From the NCBI RefSeq assembly GCF_009812055.1, contig NZ_WQNH01000006.1:62001-126000 (forward strand): a stretch of 64,000 bases of DNA. Direction: 5' to 3'. The notes under the pieces were generated by a model. That model saw only the letters and a list, made by a program, of their open reading frames with translations. It searched no databases and was not told the origin of the DNA. Positions 17,430 to 25,700 of this stretch are shown piece after piece; position 1 is the stretch's first letter; each line of letters opens with the position of its first letter. This stretch comes from Chelativorans xinjiangensis (GTDB lineage: Bacteria; Pseudomonadota; Alphaproteobacteria; Rhizobiales; Rhizobiaceae). The position numbers and the translations under genes are program-made.

Positions 17430-18386
17430 ATGGCGGCGGGCGGAAGCATGGGCGCGGCTGCGAGCACCGGCACCGGCTCCGGTGCCCGCTCCCTCTTCCG
17501 TACCCGCCGCCTGGGCCGGCGCGCGCAACAGACGCTCATCGCCTATTCTCTTCTGTCTCCGGCGATCATCTACTTCACCGTCTATTTCTTCTATCCGATC
17601 GGTCTGGAATTCTGGGCCAGTCTCTTCAGCGGCCAGCCGCTGATCGGCGAAAGCCGCTTCGCAGGCTTCGACAATTACGTGACGGCGCTGCAGGATGCGC
17701 GGGTGCGGCAGTCCGTTTTCGCCACGCTCACCTATGCGATCGGTGTGACGACGGCAAGCATCGCTATCGGTCTCGGCCTGGCGCTGCTTCTCAATCAGCG
17801 TCTGCCTGGCCGCACGGCCATCCGCGCCGTCATCTTCTTCCCTTACATCATCTCCTTCGTCATCGTCGCGCTCATCTGGCAGGCGATCCTCGATCCTTAC
17901 ACGGGCATCTTGAACGGCGTTCTTGCGAATTTCGGCATGCCGACCCAGAACTGGCTCAACGACAGCTCGGCCGCGCTTCCCGTCATCATCGCAATCACCG
18001 TGTGGAAGGATGTCGGCTATGCGATGCTGATCTATCTGGCCGCGCTGCAGTCGATCCCGTCGGATTTCTACGAGGCCGCCTCCATCGACGGCGCAAGCCC
18101 GGCGCAGCAGTTCCGCTACGTGACCTGGCCGCTGCTCACCCCGACCACGCTCTTCATCGCAGTCGTCAGCATGATCGGCCAGCTCCAGGAGATCGCCCCC
18201 GCCTATCTGATCACCAATGGCGGGCCGGCGGACGCGACGAGGCTGTTCAGCCTGCACGTCTTCGAGGCAGCCTTCTTCGAGCTCAACATCGGCTATGCCT
18301 CGGCCCTCTCCTTCCTCATGTTCCTGCTGATCCTGGGCATCACCTTCGTCCAGTTTCGGCTGCTTAATCGCGACGTCAGCTATTGA
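17430..18386 (+). CDS. Sugar ABC transporter permease (MalF/UgpA-like)
   Basis: The 318-aa inner-membrane protein has six predicted helices, the first at about residues 38-60 (A-Y-S-L-L-S-P-A-I-I-Y-F). The EAA loop E-A-A-S-I-D-G-A-S-P-A-Q-Q-F sits near residue 215 and ends in the usual W-P-L-L-T-P-T. The basic, glycine-rich N-terminus is cytoplasmic. The ATG lies 2 bp after the binding-protein stop, so the genes are coupled. Confidence 0.92.
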   Translation: MAAGGSMGAAASTGTGSGARSLFRTRRLGRRAQQTLIAYSLLSPAIIYFTVYFFYPIGLEFWASLFSGQPLIGESRFAGFDNYVTALQDARVRQSVFATLTYAIGVTTASIAIGLGLALLLNQRLPGRTAIRAVIFFPYIISFVIVALIWQAILDPYTGILNGVLANFGMPTQNWLNDSSAALPVIIAITVWKDVGYAMLIYLAALQSIPSDFYEAASIDGASPAQQFRYVTWPLLTPTTLFIAVVSMIGQLQEIAPAYLITNGGPADATRLFSLHVFEAAFFELNIGYASALSFLMFLLILGITFVQFRLLNRDVSY

Positions 18387-18394
18387 GGGCCGAA

Positions 18395-19210
18395 ATGACG
18401 TGGACGAGAATGCTCTTCAGCTACACCATCCTGATGCTTGGTGTGGCGATGTGTGTTTTTCCCTTCCTCTACATGCTTTCGCTTTCGCTGCAGAGCGACG
18501 CAGATATCTTCAGCGGCGTGCCGATCCTCATTCCCGAGACGCTGCAGTTCTCCAACTATATCGATATATGGCAGAAGGCGCCCTTCGCTCGCTTCACCCT
18601 CAACAGCATCATCATCGCCGGCGGCATCACCGCTCTGCACCTGATCTTCGATCCGCTCATCGGCTACGTCTTCGCCAAGATGGACTTTCCCGGCAAGCGC
18701 TTCATGTTCGTGGCGGTTCTGTCGACGCTGATGATCCCCTTCTTCATCCGTATGATCCCGCTCTACATCCTGACCGCACGCATGGGCTGGCTGAATACCT
18801 ATCAGGGGCTCATCGTGCCCTTCGCCATGAGCGCGTACGGCATCTTCCTGATGCGACAGTTCATCCGGCCTATTCCCGACGACCTTCTGGACGCCGCACG
18901 CATCGACGGCTGCTCCGAGCTCGGCATCTACTGGCGCATCGTGCTGCCGCAGGTGCGCCCGGCGCTGGCCACGCTGGCGCTTCTCACCTTCATCTTCCAG
19001 TGGAACGAGTTTTTGTGGCCGCTCGTCGCCGTCAGCACCACCGAGATGCGGCCGATCACGACCGGGCTCACGCTCTTCAACCAGGAATTCTTCACCCAGT
19101 GGAACATGACGGCTGCGGGTGGGGTCATCCTCTTCATCCCCAGCCTGCTCCTGTTTCTCTTCACTCAGCGCTACTTCGTCCGCAGCGTCATGCTCGCGGG
19201 CATTAAATAA
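18395..19210 (+). CDS. Sugar ABC transporter permease (MalG/UgpE-like)
   Basis: The 271-aa second permease has six helices and the MalG-type EAA loop (L-D-A-A-R-I-D-G-C-S-E-L-G-I-Y) near residue 172. A-F-V-L-L-type helices are replaced here by F-M-F-V-A-V-L-S-T-L-M-I-P-F-F near 108. An in-frame TTG at 18383 is possible, but ATG 18395 has GAGGG upstream and is preferred. No ABC ATPase gene accompanies the two permeases, so the transporter must borrow a shared MsmK/UgpC-type ATPase encoded elsewhere. Confidence 0.91.
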   Translation: MTWTRMLFSYTILMLGVAMCVFPFLYMLSLSLQSDADIFSGVPILIPETLQFSNYIDIWQKAPFARFTLNSIIIAGGITALHLIFDPLIGYVFAKMDFPGKRFMFVAVLSTLMIPFFIRMIPLYILTARMGWLNTYQGLIVPFAMSAYGIFLMRQFIRPIPDDLLDAARIDGCSELGIYWRIVLPQVRPALATLALLTFIFQWNEFLWPLVAVSTTEMRPITTGLTLFNQEFFTQWNMTAAGGVILFIPSLLLFLFTQRYFVRSVMLAGIK

Positions 19211-19219
19211 CCGGAGCCA

Positions 19220-20563
19220 ATGCAGCCCATGACATCCCGCCGGCCGAACGTCGTCGTCTTCTTTACCGACCAGCAGCGCTGGGACACTATCGGTGCGCAT
19301 GGCAACCCGCTCGACCTGACGCCGAATTTCGACCGTCTTGCCGAAACCGGGACCTTCGTGGCGAATTCCTTCACCTGCCAGCCGGTCTGCGGGCCGGCCC
19401 GCTCCGTTTTTCAGACGGGAAAATATCCGACAGTCACCGGCTGCTACCGCAACGACATTCCGCTGCCCAAGGATGAGCCGACGCTGGCGCACCATTTCGG
19501 GGACGCGGGCTACGACACGGCCTATATCGGCAAGTGGCATCTGGGCTCGACCGAGCCAGTGACGCAGGAAGAGCGCGGCGGCTATCGCTACTGGCTTGCC
19601 TCAAATATCCTGGAATTTACGTCGGGGCCGTTCGACACCGTCGTGCACGACAATGACGGCAGGCCGGTGAAGCTGCCGGGCTACCGGGTCGATGCGCTGA
19701 CGGACGCCGCGATCCGCTATATCGCGTCCAAGGGCGAGGAGCCGTTTTTCCTGTTCCTGTCTTTCCTGGAGCCGCACCACCAGAACCAGACCGACAATTA
19801 CCCGGCGCCGCTCGGTTATGAAGAGAGGATCCGCAGAAAGCTGGCCATCCCCGGTGACCTCGCCGCATTGGGCGGCACGACCGCTGCGCATTTTCCAGGC
19901 TATCTCGGCATGGTGGCAAGGCTCGACGAGGCATTCGGGCGGCTGGTGGAGGCGCTGTTCAGTTTGAATCTTCTGGATGACACGATCATCCTCTTCACGT
20001 CCGATCATGGTTGCCACTTCAAGACGCGCAACAACGAGTACAAACGCTCCTGCCACGAGGCTTCGATCCGCGTGCCCACGCTTTTCCACGGACCGGGCTT
20101 TGACGATGTTGGGGCCTTCGATGGGTTCGTAAGCCTCGTCGATCTGGCCCCGACCTTGCTCAACGCCGCCGGCCTCAGCGTACCGGAGGCAATGCAGGGC
20201 CGCTCGATCCTTCCCGCTCTACGAGGCGATGAGCTGCCGTCCGACGAGATCTTCGTCCAAATCAGTGAGCATCACGTCGGCCGCGCCTTGCGCACCAGGC
20301 GGTGGAAATACGAGATCGAGGCGCCCGGAAAGGATGGCTGGCACGATGCGGACAGCGACATTTATGCCGAGGCGCGGCTTTATGACCTCGAGGAAGACCC
20401 GAACGAGCTGAAGAACCTCATCGCCTCGCCGGAACACGCCAGCACCCGCGCCTGGCTGCGGGACCGCATCGTCTTCTACATGCGGCAGGCGGGCGAGGCG
20501 AAACCCACCATCCTTCCCGTTGAGCACAAAAATTGGCATGTAGAGCTTGTGAGCGAAGGGTGA
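19220..20563 (+). CDS. Sulfatase (formylglycine-dependent, cytoplasmic)
   Basis: The 447-aa alkaline-phosphatase-superfamily sulfatase has the formylglycine motif C-G-P-A-R with the modifiable Cys at residue 57. The metal-binding block F-T-D-Q-Q-R-W is at about 15-21, Y-I-G-K-W-H-L-G near 108, and F-T-S-D-H-G near 256. It removes sulfate esters, most likely from sugars. There is no signal peptide, so it should act in the cytoplasm after uptake by the adjacent importer; it needs a formylglycine-generating enzyme from elsewhere in the genome. An alternative ATG lies at 19229. A LacI gene follows 15 bp later. Confidence 0.92.
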   Translation: MQPMTSRRPNVVVFFTDQQRWDTIGAHGNPLDLTPNFDRLAETGTFVANSFTCQPVCGPARSVFQTGKYPTVTGCYRNDIPLPKDEPTLAHHFGDAGYDTAYIGKWHLGSTEPVTQEERGGYRYWLASNILEFTSGPFDTVVHDNDGRPVKLPGYRVDALTDAAIRYIASKGEEPFFLFLSFLEPHHQNQTDNYPAPLGYEERIRRKLAIPGDLAALGGTTAAHFPGYLGMVARLDEAFGRLVEALFSLNLLDDTIILFTSDHGCHFKTRNNEYKRSCHEASIRVPTLFHGPGFDDVGAFDGFVSLVDLAPTLLNAAGLSVPEAMQGRSILPALRGDELPSDEIFVQISEHHVGRALRTRRWKYEIEAPGKDGWHDADSDIYAEARLYDLEEDPNELKNLIASPEHASTRAWLRDRIVFYMRQAGEAKPTILPVEHKNWHVELVSEG

Positions 20564-20578
20564 TTGCAGGCTTTTTGA

Positions 20579-21613
20579 ATGGGCGAGAGCGATTTCGACC
20601 GGAAGAAGGCGCCGACCATGGCCGACGTCGCGCGTCGCGCCGGAGTCTCGACGGCGGCCGTCTCCTATCTTCTGAGCGGCGACAGCGCGCGCCTGAAATT
20701 CGTCGGCAAGGAGGCGCGCCAGCGCATCCTTGAGGCGGTCAACGAGCTCAATTACGTGCAGAACCGGACAGCCCGCCAGCTTCGCCGACGGCAGGCGGAG
20801 CGCATCTGCCTGCTCCTGCCGCGGCTGGGCGTGCCGTTCAGCGACCGCATCGCTCAGGATGTCCAGTCTGCCGTCGCCATGCACGGCTTCTCCACCATTA
20901 TCGCCGCGGGCGATTCGGTGGAGCGGGTCGGCAGGATCGTGAGCGAGGTCGAAAGCGGCCTCGCCGACGGGCTGATTGCCGACTGGCAGCACTTGTCCGA
21001 AGCTGAAATCTCGCAGTTCGCGGTACGGCTTGCGGCGGCCGGGCGGCCTGCCGTCATCTTCCATCCGTCAATCGAGCCGGCGAGCTTCTCGGTCGTTCGC
21101 CAGCACACGGCCAGGGCGGTCTCGATCGCACTGGACTATCTCCATGAGGCAGGCCATCGCCGCATCGCCTACATGCTGCACGATGGCGTGGCCGAGGGAA
21201 GCCGCGTGGCCGCCTACTACCAGTTTCTTCAAGAGCGAAACCTGCCTTTCCGGCAGGAGCTGCTTGTGCGCGGCGCGGAAGGGCGCAAAGCCGCCTTCAC
21301 CCATGCCAACACGCTGCTTGCGCTCGAAGAGCGGCCCACCGCACTTTTCGCCGAGTCTGACTTGGCGGCCGTGACCGCCCTTCACGCCTTCGAGGAGGCC
21401 GGCCTGTCTGTCCCCGACGATATTGCCGTTATCGGCTGCGGCAATGTGGAGGAAGGCGAGTTCAGCCATCCGCCGCTGACGACGATCGGTCCGGAGACGA
21501 CCAACTTCAAGCCCTTGGCCGATCATCTGGTCGCATTGGTCACCGGGGCGAAGGGGGTAGCTCCCACGCTCTTCGACGTTCCTTGGCGGCTTGTCCGCCG
21601 CGCCTCGGCATAG
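20579..21613 (+). CDS. LacI family transcriptional regulator
   Basis: The 344-aa repressor has an N-terminal helix-turn-helix (M-A-D-V-A-R-R-A-G-V-S-T-A-A-V-S-Y-L-L about residues 14-32). The hinge N-Y-V-Q-N-R-T-A-R-Q-L and a periplasmic-binding-protein-like sugar domain follow. It ends the importer/sulfatase operon and probably controls it through the palindrome at 16123-16142. The inducer is likely the transported sugar or its desulfated form. Confidence 0.92.
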   Translation: MGESDFDRKKAPTMADVARRAGVSTAAVSYLLSGDSARLKFVGKEARQRILEAVNELNYVQNRTARQLRRRQAERICLLLPRLGVPFSDRIAQDVQSAVAMHGFSTIIAAGDSVERVGRIVSEVESGLADGLIADWQHLSEAEISQFAVRLAAAGRPAVIFHPSIEPASFSVVRQHTARAVSIALDYLHEAGHRRIAYMLHDGVAEGSRVAAYYQFLQERNLPFRQELLVRGAEGRKAAFTHANTLLALEERPTALFAESDLAAVTALHAFEEAGLSVPDDIAVIGCGNVEEGEFSHPPLTTIGPETTNFKPLADHLVALVTGAKGVAPTLFDVPWRLVRRASA

Positions 21614-21967
21614 CGCCTCCCTGTCACCTTGCGGGTCAGCGCTGAACTCACCGCTCGAACGGTATTTGCCGCAGAAGTCTTCCTGCGAGCCGGCGTGAGA
21701 CCTATCTGCACGGATTTCGCACGGTTGCTTCTACAATTAGCTGAAATCTTTGAGCTTTCGGTCCAATTCACCATAGGCGCAATGGCAAATGCCTTTTCTT
21801 TGTTTTTCAAAGTTTTATGATACATTTCAGCTGGATTGGAAGGGATTACAGGGACGGCTGTGGTTGCGAATTAAGGAGGGAAGACGGAGGGTTCAAGTCC
21901 GGCGAATTGACGTGGGGAACCCCTGTGGCCCACTATGTGCCCAAGCCTGATCGAGCAGGTTGTATAG
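21614..21967. other. 354-bp intergenic stretch, regulatory region of the Crp-family gene
   Basis: No gene is supported. The 63-codon plus-strand frame inside it has no family features. AT content rises around 21780-21850, where the promoter of the Crp-family gene probably lies. I saw no clear CRP or FNR box here. Confidence 0.4.
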
Positions 21968-22675
21968 ATGACGGCGGAACAGCCTGGAATGCGGGAGATG
22001 AGCGCCCCGTGGAGCGGTGACCCCGCCCTACGCCTGGCTAGGTTGCGCCCCGATCTGTTCGACCTTCTGTTCGGTGAATGCCGGCCCGAACGATACAGCG
22101 CCGGCGCGCATCTCTTCATGCAGGAGGACGTGGCCGACCGCATTTACGGCGTGTTGTCGGGCACGGTGGAGATTTCGATCTACTCTCCAGGCGGGCGCAA
22201 GCTCGTTGCCAATATCGAATTGTCGCGAAGCCTCGTCGGCGAAATCGGGGTGCTCGATGGAGGCGCCCGCACGGCGAGCGCGCTTTGCCTGACCGATTGC
22301 ACGCTGGTTTCCCTCAACAGGGCGCAGCTTTTTGACAAGCTGGAGAAAAATGCCCCCCTCGCGCTGGCGGTGATAGAGCTTCTGTGCGCACGATTACGGT
22401 GGGTCAGCGGCGAGCGGAACGATCAGGCTTTGCTCAAGATAGAAGCCCGTCTCGCCAAACGGCTATTGTTCCTCTCCGGAATATTGGCCGACAAGGATGG
22501 CTGGATTCCAATTTCACAAGCCGAACTCGCCGCGTTTCTGGGGGCGACCCGGGAATCGATCAACAAGATGCTGAACGAATGGCGCAGTCGTTCGCTGATC
22601 ATAATAAGGCGCGGCGCGATCCGCGTGACGAATGCGGATGGCTTGCAGGAGATCGTCGATCTGGGAGATGCGTGA
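21968..22675 (+). CDS. Crp/Fnr family transcriptional regulator, CRP-like (cNMP-binding)
   Basis: The 235-aa protein has an N-terminal cyclic-nucleotide-binding domain. Its phosphate-binding cassette reads G-E-I-G-V-L-D-G-G-A-R-T-A-S-A (about residues 95-109), keeping the G-E and R-T/S contacts that CRP uses for cAMP. The dimer helix runs about 125-155, and the C-terminal winged helix-turn-helix has recognition helix T-R-E-S-I-N-K-M-L. Compared with E. coli CRP (R-E-T-V-G-R), R and E are kept and K replaces the last R, compatible with TGTGA half-sites. No FNR-type cysteine cluster is present. It is convergent with the P450-DyP gene, and a matching site lies at 26936-26951. The ribosome site is weak, and ATG 21989 or 21998 are alternative starts. 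Confidence 0.88.
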   Translation: MTAEQPGMREMSAPWSGDPALRLARLRPDLFDLLFGECRPERYSAGAHLFMQEDVADRIYGVLSGTVEISIYSPGGRKLVANIELSRSLVGEIGVLDGGARTASALCLTDCTLVSLNRAQLFDKLEKNAPLALAVIELLCARLRWVSGERNDQALLKIEARLAKRLLFLSGILADKDGWIPISQAELAAFLGATRESINKMLNEWRSRSLIIIRRGAIRVTNADGLQEIVDLGDA

Positions 22676-22697
22676 TCGGCCCGACGCGCGGCGCTCC

Positions 22698-22728
22698 AGG
22701 CCAGTTCATCGATTCCATGAACTGGCCT
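22698..22728. terminator. Strong 12-bp-stem hairpin between convergent genes
   Basis: AGGCCAGTTCAT (22698-22709) and ATGAACTGGCCT (22717-22728) form a perfect 12-bp stem with a 7-base loop. It lies between the Crp-family stop (22675) and the P450-DyP stop codon, overlapping the latter by two bases. There is no long T run on either side, but the position fits a bidirectional terminator. Confidence 0.65.
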
Positions 22729-25700
22729 AAAGCCTCGAAAGCAGATAGCGCAGGCTTGACCGGCTCGGCATGAAGAAATAACCGCCGCCGCGCGTGGTGA
22801 CGAATTCGGGCAGGCCAGTCAGCACCAGTGAGCCGTCGCTGGAAGGGATCGTGAAACGCCCCTCCCCGCCATTGGCTCCTATCGTCGGGTCCTTCTCCGC
22901 CAGGAGCCCGTGGAAGGTGGTGGCCGAGACCCAGCTTTGCTGCATGAACTCATATTGGCGCTCGATGTCGGCGTTGAGACACATGAAGAGCAGTCCCTTT
23001 TCGCTCCCCCTCTCGTACGAGCGCCCGCAGCGCAGGATGCGGTGGCGATTGTTGAGCCTGATCTGAGTCTCCCTGTCGTCCCCCAGCGAATCCCGCGGAT
23101 TGGAACGTCTCACATGCGAGCCGAACGGGCAGCGCAGCCCCAGCGGGTCTTCCGCGGCGTAGGAGAAGTCGTTGTCCGGCTTGCGTGCCTTGCGGCCGTT
23201 CGGGTTGCGGACCAGCGACGTTCCATCGGGCCAGCGACCGACCATTTTTGCGGAGATCCAGCGCGCATTGATGGCGGGATTGCCGGTCTGCGAACGCGCC
23301 ATGGTTGCGGCTTTCCTGCAGTACGCGTGGAACGTCTCGACATGCTGTTCGAGCTGGCGCACGACGACGAAGGAGCCGTTCCTGCCGAAGTCCCGCAACT
23401 GTGACTTTGCCCCGAAGAGAGGTTGATGCTCGCTCTCTACCGCCGGCAGTGCACCGCAGCTGTCGCGTGATGAAGGCACCGTCGGGGTCAGCGGATAAAA
23501 ACCGCTTTCGTCCTTGTAGCCCAGGAGGAATTCGCCGGGCGCCACCAGGTGCATGGACGGGACCGGCGCATTGGCGCGCCGGGTGCCCGTCACAACGGGC
23601 TGCGAAATCCCATCCGCGAAGCCGAAATGCTCGACCGCCTGTTTCCCTTGCCTTTTTGTCATGAGCGGCAGCTGCGTGACGATCGTCATCCCTGCCTTTT
23701 CCGTGCGCTCATGCAATTCCCGGATGTCGTCCGAGAGCGTCTCCTCATCGGCCGCGTAGCATATGACCACCGCGTCCACCGGCTTTTCCGCCGATCCCCA
23801 CTCCCAATGTTCCGGCGCACTGCGGCCGACGTCGTCGAGTATGCGGCTCCTCGGCTCTATACCCATACCCTGGCGGAACACCGCCGGGAAAGTCTTAAGC
23901 CCGCTCTCGGGCGAATGATCGTCGAGGCCGAGGCGCGCCAGCCCGTTCGGTCCGAACATGACTGCCATAGCCCGCTTGCCGGGAAGCCGGTTGCCGAAGC
24001 TGGTTCTCTCCGCCATGAAACGCAACCAGGCCTTCCGCTTCGCGCACGCAAGGCCCTCGGAAATGCGGACTGCCGTCATGCGTGCATGCTGCAGCGGCCC
24101 GAGGGGGCCGAAGAAGATCGTCTGTATCTCCTCCGTTTCCAGCGTGCCGTACGGGCGCGGCTGGGAACCGAAAAGCCGAAGCCAATCACGCGCCTCGCTC
24201 TCTGTCTCGGCCTTCGCAATGCCACTCCTTATGAGCGAGTTGATACGGATGCGGTTCGTGTTGAGGTCGGGATAGGCCGAATACCAGAAGAGGGTCGGTA
24301 TCTGTTGCGCCCGCGCCCATCGCTTGAAGCGGGCGCCGTCTCCTGCGCCTTCCAGGAAAAGGGAACGGGTCCTGGGAAAGCCCAGCGTATTGCTCCAGAC
24401 TCCCGTCAAACCGGCGCGCGCCTTGGCGATGAAGTCTTCGAGATAGCTTTCCCAGCTGCCTCCGTAGTTGCTGAAGAACACCAGCCTGTCCGTGCCGGGC
24501 AAAAGCACCCAGCGCGCAAAGTGGATTGTGTTGATGTCGGCGAGGAAGCCGGGCCGGAAAACCTGCCGAGCCATGATGGAGATAAAATAGAAGGAAAGGC
24601 GCAGCGCCAGCCGCCGCAGCCAGCCAGGCTTCATGACCGAGACGGCGGTCAGGTGGTTCTGTGGAAAATGGTTCTCCCGCCTTATAATCTCGGCCAGCGT
24701 TTCCGGATCCGGCTGAGCGTCGCTAGGCACGTCCCGCTTCTCAAGCCGCCGTAGCGCGAGATGGAGGAGCAGTCCGATGAAGGCCAGAGACATGCTGACC
24801 CCCAAGAGGCTGAGCACGAGCGACGTCCCGGAGACCAGAAGATTGCGGAAGATGCCGGGCGTGTATCCGAAAACGAGGGTGTAGGTGATCCCCCAGCACA
24901 CAAGAAGCACGATCGCGGCCGTGACCAACAGCCTGGGCGATCGAAGCGTTCTCTTGATGGCCGCCCAAAGACTTCCCTCCGGCATTTCCAGAAGGCTTTG
25001 CACCGGTTCGAACGCCCATTCGTAGCTGCCGTCCCGCGCCAGCCTTTCCCGCACCTCGGCAAGTACGTCGCCGGCGGCGTTCGCCTGCGCTTCGGCTATG
25101 ATCTCACGCGCCGCGTTCTGCAGCTTCGCCTCCGCACGGATGCGGGCGACCGAATAGCCGGGCGTGCCGGAAAATACGAGGCCCGCATTGCTGCCGAAGG
25201 TCGGGGAGATTTTGATCATTCGCGCGAGCATGAAATCCTCGAGGGACTCTTCGGCGCCAAGCCCGCATGCGTCTTCCAAAAGATCACGAACCAGGGAGCC
25301 GGGGTGTTCGGCAAAAGCCCGGGTCACGGCCTCGTCCGCGCCGTCGCCCGAAAGTTCGAGCACGAGATATGTCCGTTCGCCGTTTCCTGGGGCGCTCGGA
25401 GCGCAGACGACAGCGAGGCTCGCGAAGTGGATGATGCCGCTTGCATCCAGCGCCGCCGTGGCCCGTTCGTTGGCCGGGTTGCCGAGCTTGTCGACCTCTT
25501 TCCGCAATCTTTCGGCTTCTGTGCCTTCGTTGCACTCGAACACGACCGTGACCATCGAATGCTCTACCGCTTTCGAAAGCGGCGAAGGCTCGAAGGCGAT
25601 CCTCAGGCTCTCCGGATAGGCACCGAGCCGCGAAAGGTGGCCGGCCTTGCCCTTGGCTCGCCGCACGCCCGGTTTTGAGAAGATCGCGCGGAAGCACTCG

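Noticed and set aside
21890-21900. GGTTCAAGTCC, which looks like a tRNA T-loop
   Set aside because: The flanks do not form a T-stem, and no acceptor, D or anticodon arm is present, so it is a chance match.
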